Assembly: GCA_904063045.1 (NCBI GenBank)
Contig: CAJFCJ010000002.1
Location: forward strand, 62,001-126,000
Length of the DNA: 64,000 bases
DNA from: Dimorphilus gyrociliatus
Lineage: Eukaryota; Annelida; Polychaeta; Dinophilidae
Direction of reading: 5' to 3'
The notes beneath the pieces are model-generated. The model saw only the letters and a list, made by a program, of their open reading frames with translations, made no database searches and was not told where the DNA came from. A program made the translations under genes and the position numbers. Each line of letters starts with the position of its first letter. Within the stretch, counting starts at the first letter, position 1. Below, in pieces: positions 38,601 through 52,050 of this stretch.

Positions 38601-40271
38601 AGAATTTCGGCTGAGGATGGCGGAGCTGTTTGAAAAAGAGAAAAAGTGAAAGTCTATTATAATGAATCTCATTAATAGGCCTAGTCAATAGAAGATGCCG
38701 TAAAAAAGTGGGTCGTTGAATACTAAATGACTACCCTTTTTGTTATATACATAGGAATTATACAGTATACAAAGATGTCAACACACATTACATCGATATA
38801 TACTTAGGCCTAATACTTATTAAATGAATAAAAATTTTCTATTTACTTTACGGAAACTATAGACGTAATAAGCTAGTGAAAGAAAGAAAGAAGAGCACAT
38901 ACTCGACCGGACAAAGACGCTTCGCAGACTATAAATAGGCCGAAATAAGGAGAGTGAAGAGGACAAAAAAAGGAGAGAAATAGATAGAAAATTAGCCAAT
39001 TTTATCTACGGGTGCGTATACGTATATATATAAAAAGTATCTATAAAGTTTACGGAAATAAAAGGATAATGATTTTAAGGTCTCGCAGATGGGCGGATGA
39101 TGTAGCGTAAAATATTCTCCTCCCCTGGAATGTCGCTTTATAAGCCTCTAACTTATCGTCAAACATTCAATTACGCCATTGTCAGTCGTTCAAAAGCACC
39201 GCCAGAACCTAGAAAGCTTACGGCTCTCACCGAACTTAAGCTTCCTCTTCAAACCGTCAATGCTTTCGCGCCATAAAGCTTGATTATTTCGCACAATCGC
39301 ATTCATAAAATTTCAATAAATGAACAGTAATGGTGGCATTTTCCACCATTCAAACTTAAGTTTTTTTCTAATAAGTTCCGTCAAAAGTTTCTTTAAATAA
39401 ATTTGAAGGCAAAATTAGATACACAAAGCGTCGAAAACGGGCAGGTGTCCAACTCTCGTGTGCGCTATTGTTTTTAATTAAGGGGTCATTGTTACGTAAT
39501 AGACGCTCGTGACAGGTTACCGACTATTATCCGTTATGCTAATTAATTACTATTTACGTGTGGAAGAGAGGTACTCCGATACGATCTGACACGGGAGGAA
39601 GAAATCACTGGCTACGCTATTCAAGCGGACGGGTGGGACAGGTGATAGCCGACGGCTATCATAGACGCTTTTTTTCTTAAAAAGGGCCGAAAAGTTGTGT
39701 TAATGATGTTTTTCACCTCAGTACTCGCCTTACCTCTACTCTACTCTTCTATACACCTAATTAAATCGTGAAAACGCTCCCGGGGCTACTCATTTTAGTA
39801 TTGTTATTATTCTCATTATTATTACTACTATTTGTATTATTATCATTATTACTAATTCTGCTTTCTCTTATTCACACACTCTTCCGTAGGTGAGAGGGTA
39901 ACATTGCAGTGAATCATTTATGAGTTCTTTACTTCACTCATTAACAGGGTGATAGTTTGTCACGTGATTAAATCATCAATAATTAACGATTAAGGGAAAG
40001 CCGTGTTTACTTGAACAACACGCTTTTTAAAAAGTACCCGTCTTATAAATGAATTATGGAGCGTATATCGGTAGCAAAGAGTATTCTTTGAGAATGGTAA
40101 TCAATACAGAGATGTTATTCTTCTCCTTGTAAAACCGTTGAGATTTCATAAAATACAAAAAAGAGAGAAGGAAATCGAATAAAGTACTGGAGGCTGTTGA
40201 GGAATAGACACACAGAGAGAAAGAAAGAATTAGAGAAAGAGTGAAAGAGAACACTGAGACAGATAGCAGAC

Positions 40272-40306
<35 letters not shown>

Positions 40307-42352
40307 GAGTAAGAAGTTGAAAGAGAAAAAGAAAAGGGAAAAAGCCGCTTGTTCAAACTAGCCTAATTTTGGCCTTTCGGTCTAATAGAAAAACAGGTTG
40401 GGATTTCCGTAAAATGAGACGTCTTGAAAAAATTGAACAAATACAATGTTGTGGAATAGAGGTTCTTCAAAACCTTTTTCAGATAATAAAAAACAAGCTA
40501 AAAGGCGATTTAGAACAGATTTCTAATCCCGCTAAATACCGACAATCGGCGACCTTTAAATATTTCGGGTCTGTCGCCAAGCAACCCTTAAACCGGCTTC
40601 ATTTTTTTCTAGTTTAAACTAATTTTAGGCCTAAGAAAAAGACGTCGTTGGATTCGCATTAATCTTTCTTATCTCAAAACTACGAATTAACTCGACAGCA
40701 TCGAAATTCCCTTGTCGTCGAATCTAGAGATAAACAACTAAGCTAATTACCCCTTCCTCTTCACCTGTTCAACATATTTGATAAGAGAAAGAATTTGAGA
40801 AGAGAAAGGAAGAGATGGACTAGGGAGGGGAGGTCGTTTAGTAGATTAGCAGTGAAAGATAGATAGTGATAGAGAGAGAAAGAAAGGCAGCGATAAAAAA
40901 AAGGGGGAAAAGAAGAGAAAAAGGGTACAATGAAACTCTTTGTAAGGACCCTTTTTTTCTTATTTTCTCCTATTTTCCCCTTTTCTATGCACTAATTCAC
41001 GATTTACGACTTGACATTTTTTCGAAGCGCGTAACTTTTATGACGAACAATTTCCCTTATTCCCCCTTCTACGATATTCCTTCCCTTCCCGCCTTTCTTT
41101 CCACCCATTAACTCCTCCTACCTCAAAGAGGAAGAAGGGTGAATAGAAGAAAAACAAAAACGAGTTTCAACTCGTCGATTGAAAAACATCAGGCGTCGCC
41201 CGTCTCTTTTTCATCTTTCGATCGAAAATTCTATTCTAAAGTTACGAAGCAAAGTGCTAATGCAGATAATGATACCATTCTCTATTTTTACAGTATTATC
41301 TTTCGGTTACTGCAATAGTGGAGAAAATTTCATTTTTTTTTCATATTTGTGATTTCGATCGATATGAGCAATAAATAGTTAAAACTATTCATATATACAA
41401 AGACATACATATACAATATCTACAAGATATGTGTAAGAGTACAATGATAAAAACGTATTTCATATACGATATAGCCGGCGGCTATTTAAAAGAGTTGAAT
41501 ACATTTGCTATAGTAAAAATATATACTACGCACGTTTGGGGAATAAACTTGAATAAACTTGAATAAGATTTTTTTTTTTTTACTAATAGTCTTAAATACA
41601 TAATAAATTCCAAATCGACCTTTTCCGCCTCCTCTTTTTTTATTGTATATCCTTTAAACCTTTCGCGCGCGTTCTTTACTTTGAATAATTGTAATAATAA
41701 AACGGTGTTAAAAGAGAAAAAAAGTTGGGCAAACATATTGCATTTTTCTTTACAGTTGAAGGAGTCAGAGGAATGGCTCGATTACCAACTATTACGTAAA
41801 GTTTCCATCCAGCGTATGTTATTATGCAAATTAGATTATATATTAAAAGGACGTTATTTTTTTTTTAACCAACGCCTATTCCTCTCCCTTTACTTCCCCT
41901 TGTCCATCTTTTTCTAATAAATCTACTATTTAAATAACAATAAGAAGAAAATAAATCTTACCTTGCACGTTCACAAACGCTGTTCGGTTAAGTAAATCAT
42001 TCCCGTTTATGAAAATTTTGTAAAAAGCTCTATCAGATCGTCTTATCTTCTTTATAACTAATACGTATTTTAAAGTAGATCCGATAGATGTTTTTGTTAC
42101 TTCATAGTTAATATCTGTTGTAGACGTTAAGTCATTCCACGAGATTATCTTAACTTTGCCGTTAACAGGCTGTTGAATCCATTGCAAATCACTAGATGAT
42201 GATAAACCATCTATCTCAGCTGTTAACATCGTATTACTATTCACACTAACTGTCGTATTTTTCGGAAACCTTCTTATACTCAAAGAACAACATTTTCCCA
42301 TTAATACCATCATTACTACCGAAATACAACTAATAACATTATAAATTAGCAT
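26603..42352 (-). CDS. Ig/FN3 single-pass cell adhesion receptor, 15 exons
   Basis: Predicted 1034-residue cell-surface protein. Exons: 42352-41962, 38625-38323, 37418-37248, 33396-33280, 33124-32843, 30897-30631, 28729-28582, 28515-28307, 28237-28096, 28031-27595, 27535-27425, 27342-27199, 27135-26982, 26907-26783, 26706-26603. All 14 junctions keep frame, and the boundaries between Ig domains are phase 1, as usual for this superfamily. Order: signal peptide (1 to about 24); seven Ig-like domains (about 25-130, 131-231, 232-327, 328-421, 422-510, 511-629, 630-725); one clear FN3 domain (about 728-822) and a second weaker FN3-like region; a transmembrane helix (about 922-946); an 88-residue cytoplasmic tail with no kinase or phosphatase domain. 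Ig3, Ig6 and Ig7 are each split by an intron. Ig1 lacks the usual Cys pair. Organisation recalls the nephrin/NCAM/IGSF9 type, but I cannot name an orthologue. Introns reach 3.9 kb. Confidence 0.88.
37192..37222. repeat. GA-rich microsatellite in the Ig receptor intron
   Basis: Interrupted GA repeats 26 bp beyond the 5' splice site of the third Ig receptor exon. Confidence 0.85.
38626..41961 (-). other. First intron of the Ig receptor gene (3.3 kb)
   Basis: No exon recognised. GA-rich and purine-rich tracts occur at 40170-40340 and 40785-40930. The remaining large introns of this gene (33397-37247, 30898-32842, 28730-30630) also show no exon I can support. A perfect CRE palindrome, TGACGTCA, lies at 30012-30019 in one of them. 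Confidence 0.5.
40276..40303. repeat. (GA)n microsatellite
   Basis: Near-pure GA run in the first intron of the Ig receptor gene; GA-rich sequence continues on both sides. Confidence 0.9.
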
Positions 42353-45300
42353 AGTTTTTCTTTTAGATTATAATAGTCCGATCTATAAATGTAGAATAAT
42401 TAAGTTTAAATTAATATTTTCTCTCCTCTCTTCTCTTCTCTCTATCTTCTAACTTCTTCTTCCTTTTTCGTTCGTAACAAAAGAGAGAATAAATTTTCGT
42501 TATTTAGTTCTCACACTGAAATCTCGATAGCGACTGAGTGTCGATCTATCTCGCTTCTCTTCAATAATAGGGGGCAACAAACGATTCTGATTGGCTAGAA
42601 ACTTATACTTGATTTTTTCGTTTAGCTGATAGGATAACGAAATATTTTGGAAGAAAGCGATGAAATTTTATGTTGTAGAATCCTATTGGAATTTTTATAT
42701 TAGTTCTCATAAAAAACTAAATAAAATAGCTACACACTTCATTAAGATTTATTTAAATTTATCTGTAATAAGGATTATACCCTTGTGAACAATAGATGGC
42801 GCCTATATAGAAAAAGCGACATCTTTTGCTAGACTATAACATATTGTTTGTAACTGAAGTTGCTTTTGGTCATTTTTTGTCATAGTAAGATCGATTCGTA
42901 CTCAGCCAAGTGACGTTATTTAAAAAAAAAACTTCATTAATATTTATGAAGTGTTTTTACTTGAAATATTCCTTTTATAGATGTCGATAGGTTTTTTTGT
43001 TCAGCAGAAATTTTACTCTTAATTGAACAGGTAAAAATATTCTAAAGGAACAATCTTATTAAAAAACCAGTATCCTTAATCCATGCAGTATGTTGTTCAG
43101 TAAAAATTCATATCGACCTGTGTTGACTACCCTCGCCAACACTCTTTTACACAATGGTCTAACTAACATGATACTAATGAGAAAAAGAAAGAAAACGCAA
43201 TAGCATTTTAACAGATGACGTTTACTATACAATCAAAGATAACCTTTTAAATCTAATACACACATATATGCATATATAATGTATACATACGTATATATAT
43301 ATATGTAAATTTATCTGGTATATTGCGTAAGAAACTCATTTTGTGTATAAATAATCAAAATGTTTCAATTATGCATTAGACAAATAGAGGGGCGGAAAGG
43401 GAAGTGGTAGGGAGAAGGGAAAACAAAAAATAAAAACAAGGCAAAACTTTAAGAAAATAAACTAAAAGGTTAAATTACCTAGTTTATTACTAAATACAGG
43501 ACTAATTATTAAATATTTACAATATTTCAACAATATATAACTCATATCCACCACAAGAGATGAATAAAATGAGTGAATTTTATACAATATATTACAGTTC
43601 GAAAAGGTTATTTATAGTAGAATCTCTAATTTTTATTCTTGAATTATTATATACAGTATATATGTATTCAATAGATAATATTATATAGGTTCAAGTGTTT
43701 TATTAAATAACCTTGCTTAGAAACCAACTTGTTAATCTTCTAAAATTACTATTCATAATAAAAAAGGACTACTTTTTTTTTATTTTCTTTTTTCTTGTGA
43801 ATAAGTCCCCTTTTCAGGACGAATAATGAAATTATATCAATATAAAATAAGACTTAATAAATAAAGGAAAAAATCATTGAAATTTTAGATATAATTCTTA
43901 CTTTATAGGCTACTTTAGCTATAATTATACTATCTCTCTTTTTAGCTTTGGGCCTCAAGATATTGCGTAGTAGATTATTTCATAAACAATTCTAACATAA
44001 AACTTTGAACAAATTGAAAAGAGAGAAAAACTAGAAATTCAAATACAAAGCATACATTGTATGTATGAAAGACGAAACCTTACATATATACATAAATAAA
44101 CAGTATATAATAGAGTAATAAAGAAATTTTTATTTAATAGAAGTACGCTGTGGAGAGAAACGATAAAGGAAAAAAGGAGATTTTGTTTACAAATAGCTTT
44201 TTTTTCCTTTTTCTTATTGACAAAACCATAAGAATTAAAGTAATTCTATTATTTCTATCGTTTTGTTATACAACATCATATATTAGAATATGTATACATG
44301 TATATGTATCCCTTATATATACAGTATATGTCAGGTGTAGTACTTACTCTGATATATTAGTGCATATAATATTTCAACACCGTTTTTCAATTATCTAATA
44401 AATAATACAGAAATTCAATACACTATATATACTTTTTATAGAAAGAAAAATAGTCTTTATCTTAAAAATCTATCGATAGATAATTATAAAAATATAATAG
44501 GATAAAAGAGAAAAGATTAAAACAATTTCCCATTTTTTTTATCATATCTATCATGATGAATATGATATATTATTAGTAATAAGATAATTAGTTTTCTTTT
44601 TCTTAATTAATTCAGTTTATTTAATTAGATTGTTTGATGGTAATTTACGTAATAGAGTATATACACTTCAAAATATAAATATTATATAAAAGTAATATAT
44701 ACATGCAGTATAGGAGTATATAATATATGTAGCATATATCATTTTTATCTATGCATTATACAGCAAATTCAATGAGATTTACAGGTAAAATTTGTACTAT
44801 AGACACATACATACAAACATCTATACTATATGTACGCTTTATATAAATATATATCCATTTTGATATTAATCCACAGCTTTCTTTAAGAAAATCAAAAATA
44901 TCTTAATGAATGATTTTTTTTCTTTGTCCTTTCATTATTTTCTTTTCTTTTTTTTGTTATTATTGTTTTTTAGATTAATTATAAACATATCAATTATATC
45001 TTAATCAATAAAGTATTTATAGACATATTTCCAGTTTAAAACAAAAACAATTGAGTATATTTTTATTTTAATACCTTTTAGCTTAAACCAATAGTTGAAT
45101 GTTTGGTTTGATCACGTGACTACTATAAATTAAATATCGTTAAGCACGCTAGGTTATTTACAGAAAATAAAGGATAAATTTAATCGAGTATACTGTTATA
45201 TACAATATCGTATTATAGAGACATTTTACAAGGCCTATTTGGACCTTCTTTTCTGTCAATCTATACATAATATAATAGGACCAAATGAACAGACACTTAA

Positions 45301-45579
45301 AGTGTGGTAAATGTCCTCGTAATTGAATTCGAGTTGAACATATGTCCGCTTAACCAGCTTTGATAATTGACCAGACTCTAGGCCTACGTTCCGATAAACA
45401 ACACATGCCGAACATTTACTCTTTGAGTTTTGATTAGCGATCAGCTTTAATTTCTTTTACTATTGAAATGTGGAATATAAATTATTTATTCGCGTTTACA
45501 TAGTACGGACGTCTAAAGATAGGCGGCATTGCAGTCGTAGTTAATACCACGCCCTTTTTTAGTATATCGGACGGCTAAA
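42353..45579. other. Divergent intergenic region, Ig receptor / BAIAP2
   Basis: 3.2 kb, very AT-rich, with short TA and ATATACAGTATAT tracts at about 43650 and 44320. A CTCF-like word AATAGATGGCGCC lies at 42791-42803, about 440 bp upstream of the receptor start codon. The open frame at 44150-44398 is low-complexity and I do not accept it as a gene. Confidence 0.6.
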
Positions 45580-47999
45580 ATGACGCCGGAAACTACTGAA
45601 CGAGCTCATCTCTTAACTGAGGCCGTGTATAGAGTAAGTAAAATAATATTCCTAATTTGTCGAAAATTTATATGTCTTTATCGTTCAATTTTTCCTCGTC
45701 TAAATAGTTGTTTTATAAATTTTAAAGAGATTATCATTTCTGAACTGTATTCTATCTCTTCTCCCCTCCCTTCCGCCCCCTCCTCTATCTCTCTCTCTCC
45801 CTCTCTACATGTATATATTTATACACAGGTGTGTGTATGTGACCATATACTTGTTTCCCCATTCTGTCTATATAGTTCGACGTCTTTCATTATACATGAT
45901 GTCACCGCTTAATCATAACATTTTCATTTCAATAACGTTTTACTAATCATATTATTTTATTTCATAATTTACAGAATATGCACGAGCATCTCTTACCCGG
46001 AATAAAACAGTTAATTTCAAGTACAAAGGCCTACCAAAAGGCTATGCATGGTAAAAAAAATTAACCAGTTTCCTTTTAGTTCATTAGAATAATTTTATTT
46101 TCAATATAATAATTGATAATGTATTATAAATAGAAAGTATAATACATCTACTATAAGCTTTATATAAAATATTATTAATATTAGCCATAAAAAGGATATA
46201 CTTGAAGTATATTTAAAAAAAAAAACAGGCGTTACTACCTCCTGCAAATCGTTTGTTGACGCCCTTTACTCTTTGGCGCATATTACTCAGGCTGGACGGG
46301 GAGCAAGTCTCGATGTTGGTGAGGAAATCTTATATAATTTCGTAATATTAAATATAAAACGTAATACCTAACGCATAAATGATGTATATATATATATATC
46401 AACATGAAAAAGTTGGATATAATGTACTGTGTATATACACGAATACACAATGAAAGGAACTATAGGCCTATGTTAGTCAACTGTAACGGCTATGGCATTG
46501 ATTGCTGCATATAGCCGGCGCGTGTTGCTGTAGCGATGAGTAAATAGGCCTGTACGATGATTTTTTTTTACAGGTGGTGCTTTACTACAAATAGCCGAAG
46601 TTCACAAGGAAATCAATAATAATATCCTAGATAACGTACGTAGTTTGTTAGTTAACAATTTTATTTTAAATCAACGCTTAAAACTTTGTAGATAAAAACA
46701 TTCGAAAGTGAACTTGTAGCTTCGCTCGAGTATAGTCTTGCTTCGACTGAACCTACCCCTCAGACTGTCTTGAAACGTTACACAGCATCTCATAAGATAG
46801 CTTGTACTTCAAGAGACAAACTATATTCTAACTTGAGAAAACATAGAAAGCGATCAAAATCCTCCAAGTTCGGAGGAATAGACCCTAAGCAAGCGCAAAT
46901 AGAACGAGACTTGAATGACGCTCAGGCACGCCTGGACAATTTTCGTGTTCAAAGTTTAAAATCGGCATTTTTAAGTGAGCGAAGATGGAGCTGTAATCTT
47001 CTTAATAGAATATTGAATATAATTAGATCAACAGCTTCTCTACACAGCAAATCACATGAGTTACTAACACATAGACTGCCAGAATGGACGTCAATTGGAT
47101 CAATGTGGCAAAAGTTACCAGAATCGTCTGAATCTTTCTTAATGAACTTTGCTCATCCTTTGAACGTTTCCCAAACAAATGGCGTTTCTTCTCCCCATCC
47201 ACACTCCAATTCGAGTCAGCAAAACGAAGAGGTATACTCTTCACCCAGTGAACAAGAGCCTGATAGTTCGACAGCCGATTACGAGCATGCCGAATTCGCA
47301 AGATCTAAGGCTAGAAGACCTTATGAGGATGATTGGAAAAAAGTTCGCGCTGTATATTCCTTTACAGCAGGGAATTCTGGTACACAACTATCAATAGCGG
47401 AAGGTGACGTAATTAATGTCGTTGCGGGATCTAATAGGGGAGGTGGCTGGTTGTATGGACAGAATGAGAGAAGTAACTTGATGGGCTGGTTCCCTGCATC
47501 GTTCACAGTACCGGCTGATGGAGTATCGAGCGCTAATAGAGTTAAAAGTCTGGGAGACCTGGCAACATTGCCCAACACTTACATCGATCCGGAAAGTGGA
47601 CATGCTCATACTTCGTCGTCAACACCGCACACCTCAAGAAGAAATACTGGAACAAATACACCGCGACATGAAAAACAAGAAAAGCATGAAATTTACATAG
47701 TTAGGCCTGAGCGGCCACCGCCCATACCGCCTACACAGTCTGATGGTCCACCAGCTCCACCCCCACCACCTCCTCCTCCCGACATTAATGGAATTGTTAA
47801 TAATGCTCACAACCATAGAGGATCATTTACCCCGTCGCCGCCAAATAGCAGTTCTGGTTATTCGGGTACAAGTGCTCTACCGCCACCACCACCTATAATA
47901 CATCAAGAGGAGGAACCACCCCCTGTAAATAATCCGTTTACCAGTGTGACACTGAGAAAAACAGTCACTAACGACCGTTCAGCACCAAAGATAAGATAA
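45580..47999 (+). CDS. BAIAP2: IRSp53/IRTKS (BAIAP2) I-BAR and SH3 scaffold, 5 exons
   Basis: Predicted 529 residues (human IRSp53 about 520-550). Links Rac/Cdc42 and membrane curvature to actin: the I-BAR domain bundles actin and bends membrane outward to form filopodia. Exons: 45580-45633, 45975-46050, 46229-46318, 46574-46635, 46692-47999; frames agree. Seen: a helical I-BAR region (about 1-235) with GIKQLISSTKAYQKAMHG, the YSNLRKHRKRSK basic patch and RLPEW; a Ser-rich linker; an SH3 domain (about 310-370) with VRAVYSF, GGGWLYG and GWFPASF; long proline runs; and a C-terminal WH2-like end, NPFTSVTLRKTVTNDRSAP, nearly identical to that of vertebrate IRSp53/IRTKS. It probably descends from the ancestor of BAIAP2, BAIAP2L1 and BAIAP2L2. 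The last exon carries four-fifths of the protein. Confidence 0.94.
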
Positions 48000-48335
48000 A
48001 CGAGAGATTTTTCTTTTTTTTTTGTTTTTAATATATTGAGTGTCTTGTTTTTCCTTGGTGTTTTCATTACCAGGAGAGTCTATTCTTTAATTATAATTTT
48101 ATTTTGCTTGCAGAAGAAAAATCCTTTTTGAATTTGTATTACTTGTTAAAACTTATTATATGTTCCTATGCATAGATAAGTTATCAATTATTTAATGATA
48201 TAAGATTGTATCAGATTTTTTCGACACGAGTGCAGTTTGTTCTTTTATATTTGCAGTTTCTGAGAAATACACATATATAAAAAGGTGTGTATACATACAT
48301 ATATATATGAAAAAAAGTGATTGCTTTTAGAAAGA

Positions 48336-48377
<42 letters not shown>

Positions 48378-49579
48378 GAAAGAAATGTGAGAAAGATATA
48401 AGAGTAAAATAGGTAAGAGAATGGAATGTTCAATAATTCAATGACCGCTCAATAATTTTCTATTGCGCCCCTTTAGCTTTTATAGATAATTTTTCTTTTA
48501 ATTGCCTTCCTTCTGAGCATATCATTATTTTGGCGTTTTTTCCTTCAATACAAATAAATAACAAAATATTCTCTATATCATGATATAATGAGGTCTACAG
48601 AGAATATTTACACGATAAATATTGAATGTTGTATCTATCTTCTCTTGTACTTTTTGCGCATTACAATGTATTTTAACAAGCGGCAAAAATAATTATATGC
48701 AAATTAAAAGGCTCAGGAATAGGCGTTGATAATTTGGTAAGAAATACTTTATTTATTTCTGTTATATTGGTAATCTGAATTAAGAACCTCCCAGGTTCAA
48801 TTTTAATATTGAATATCTTAATTATTTAATATATTTCTTCTCTTAACGTTAAGCCTAACTATCTTTTATTCGATAATTTGCAATTGTTGAAAATAAAATC
48901 GACATATTCTATTCGATTTTTTTTCTGTTGTCGATTGCAAAATATAAAATAAAATTAATAGCTTTAACAAAAGATAGGAAGAGAAAGAGGTCTCCTTTTG
49001 CACTAAAGCGAAACGCCCTACCGTCAGCTAGACCTAACAGAAATGTTGAAATGGAGAGACTTTTATTCGCGAGTACAAAACTTAAATGAGATGTTTTTTT
49101 TTTTTGTTATTAAGTATTTATACATTTTCTTCACAAAATGAAGCATCATTTAGACTGATTATTAAAGGGGGGATTATTCTAATTGGGTATACGAGTACTT
49201 AGGATTATTAATTTTTATTCATCTTATTTCTTTTTACAGAGACAAAAAGATAGATAGATAGATAAATAAAGAAATTTCTCTTTTTGTTGTTAACAGATTT
49301 TTGGATACATTTGGCATTGTATTCCTTTTTTTTAAATTATGCAAAGAGGAGAAAAAGGAGATTTGTCAGTGGACAAGACATTTTTTTTTTAAAGAAAAAA
49401 GTCTTATGCGAAGTGAATCTTTGTCACTTCTCTTAAAATTCACCACGCTTCATTATTATTGTATATAATCATGTAATATAGCATATAAACAATGTCTATA
49501 GTCTATAAATATAGACAAGTGCATATACTATGTAATTATATAGTACATAAGAAGAAATGTATCTTTATGATTTATCTTC
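48000..49579. other. Convergent gap BAIAP2 / PAL
   Basis: 1.6 kb with the two 3' untranslated regions, AT-rich, with a GA microsatellite. No exon seen. Confidence 0.65.
48333..48374. repeat. (GA)n microsatellite
   Basis: About 42 bp of GA broken by one T at 48341, downstream of BAIAP2. Confidence 0.92.
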
Positions 49580-52050
49580 TTACATATAACTTTTCTTTAC
49601 AATTTCCATATCTTGTTCTTCTTTAATTTTGCCATTATCATTTAGTAAAACATCTTTAAAGACAACGGCCTTATGTGTTAATTTATGCAGATTCTTTGAA
49701 CCAGCTTCGGTTTTTAGCTCTCCGACATAAACGCTGCTTTCGTCAAGTGACACTGCTAAGTCGTGAGGACTTTGGAATTTCTAAAATTATTTTACAAACA
49801 AAATTAACATAAACTTTTTAATTATAAAACATTCCGCAAACCTTTTCTGGAGACCATAGAGAAACAATACCGTAAGACCACACTCCCCTTTCATCCTCAC
49901 CCAATTCAATAGTCATACCGATTGGAGCTAGGCGTTCAGAGTTTCCACTAACAGCGTACAGTCTTCCTGTAAATTATAACAGAAAATGAGCATATTGTTT
50001 GTTTTCTTAAATTTTGATACAAATTGTTTCTTTCAACAATTCTCTCTCATTCTTTTTTTTTTTTACAATTTGTTTCTTTTATTCTTTTAGAAAAGGAAAT
50101 AAATGAACAATTAATTTTATAAACTTCCCCTTCTACTGTTACTTTCCTTCAATGTTTTTGATATCTTTTTTACATAATTATTATTATGAACACTGGCACA
50201 ATGAACAAAAGAGGAAATGAGTTTCTTTTTAAAGTATCATAATTTGAGCAAACTTTCTCTCTCTCTCTCTCTCTTTTAGTGAATTTTAAATGATAAGTGA
50301 GTTTTTTAACCTTTTTGCTAAGATATTTATGATTGTTTTTCTTTTCTAGAAACAGAATAAAAACAACTGTTCATAGAAATAAAGCTGATTTGATAACATT
50401 AACTGCCATCTGGTGGTTAATTTGTAAGAATGGGAAAAGGAGTTTTTAAACAATGAGATAAACGAGCACGTTCTGCTCTCTGTCTAACTCTAATCTTGTT
50501 ACATTTTCTAGAATTTATTTTATTTTTAACCTACCGTTGGACCCAAATTCAATTGCAAAGACCCTGCCAACATTCTCATTGATTTGTCCAATCTTTAGAC
50601 CTGTGTAGGCTTTATCCCTTATTCCGGCTTTATAACAGGTTATCCTAGGAAAGGAAACAAAGCAACTTTAACTTAATACATCTATTGAATTTATTATGAA
50701 AACAGAATAAAGAATATATGTTTCATTTTCAAACCTTTCATGTTCTCTATCAGCAACGCAGATAATGTCAAGATCTTCGTTAATTGCTAGACTGTGTGGG
50801 ATGGCAAAATCACCCTCTCCTATAATTCCAATTAAATTTCCATCCGGACTATATTTCAGTACACGACTATTGCAGTATCTGTTTTAGAAATTATTACATA
50901 GCTTCAAATAACCAGTATGCAATTACAAAATTACAGGACACTAAATGTAGACAAATGTTACATTAAGCAAAGAGCTTCAATATAAATAGATAAATCATGA
51001 TTTTGTCCTAAAATAACAATCTCTCTTCTTCTCTTACATTATACATAAAGTATAAATATCCTTTGATAATAAATTATTTACCCATCGCTTACGAAGAATT
51101 CTCCATTTGAAGCAACAGCAACGTCAGTTGGTTTGCAGAAATTTTTTAAATCTTGATTATCTTTTGCTGGTACAAAAGCTGTTCCAAGCGTGAGCGTAGG
51201 TTTCTCCTCTCCCTTGTTTATTTTAAATACTTGATGCCTGGCTACGTCAGTCAGCCAGTAATTGCCATCTTTATCAATTGTTAATCCATGCGGCATATAG
51301 TATCTGGAAAATACAATGATGTATTGCTCTTATAAATGAACGAAAGATTACAGAAGATTCCATATATTGCTAAATTGCTGTCTATAGTTGCAATTATAAT
51401 TATTATTAATCTATAGTTAATCTTATTTATAGCTTATTCATATATGTTGAAAATAATTAATGACTGCTTACTCATTTTCACCAAAGGATTTGAGGATTTT
51501 TCCACTTGGATCAACCACCATTAAAGTGGGGCTAGATATTGGTCCTTCGTTCTTTTTCAAATAGGTTCCGTTCTTTGAAAAATCACTATAAAATAGAAAA
51601 AGAAGAAATTAGAGTGATTGATTTGAAACCTTTAAAGATTTGTTTTATTTACTCTAATTTCCAGATTCTCTCGGCCCGATGAAAAACACCCAATAGACCA
51701 TTTCTATCTACAGCGAGTCCGCCAACCTCTCCTGAAGGAACGTTCCACTTAGTGTCCTCATGCAGATCAAGGTCATTTTCTTCCCCTTCTACAGTTTCTT
51801 CAACTTCTGATACATATGATGGCTTTCCCTCCAAATTGTCACCAAAAAATTCTTTCATCAGCTGTTCAACAAGATTGGAAATGAAAACACATAACAAAAA
51901 CAAAGACTAAAATAAAGTATGAACAATATGGTCCTGTAAGAGATGATATAAATTAAATACCTCGTCTAGATTCTCTTTTCCATGATATTGCGGCCAACTG
52001 GAGGAGAGTTCAACCAACGCCAGCGAAATCAGAACGAATTTCCACATCAT
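49580..52050 (-). CDS. Standalone peptidyl-hydroxyglycine alpha-amidating lyase (PAL), 8 exons
   Basis: Predicted 404-residue secreted enzyme. PAL performs the second step of neuropeptide C-terminal amidation, cleaving the hydroxyglycine intermediate to amidated peptide and glyoxylate in secretory granules. Exons: 52050-51961, 51861-51653, 51585-51472, 51303-51082, 50878-50735, 50644-50535, 49966-49842, 49780-49580; frames agree. Seen: signal peptide MMWKFVLISLALVELSSS, an acidic linker, then a six-blade NHL-type propeller. The three zinc histidines of PAL are all present, in MPHGL, IPHSL and SPHDL. The catalytic region SDGYCNSR keeps the Tyr and the disulfide Cys (partner in FCKPTDV); FHRAER and ADREHER keep the active-site arginines. 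No hydroxylating (PHM) domain precedes it, so this is the monofunctional form known in insects rather than bifunctional PAM. No transmembrane segment follows. Confidence 0.93.

Noticed and set aside
40369-40617. Charged open frame in the Ig receptor first intron
   Set aside because: Begins at TTG rather than ATG and shows no recognisable domain.
44150-44398. Hydrophobic open frame of 82 codons
   Set aside because: Low-complexity AT-rich translation with no family pattern or supporting splice sites.
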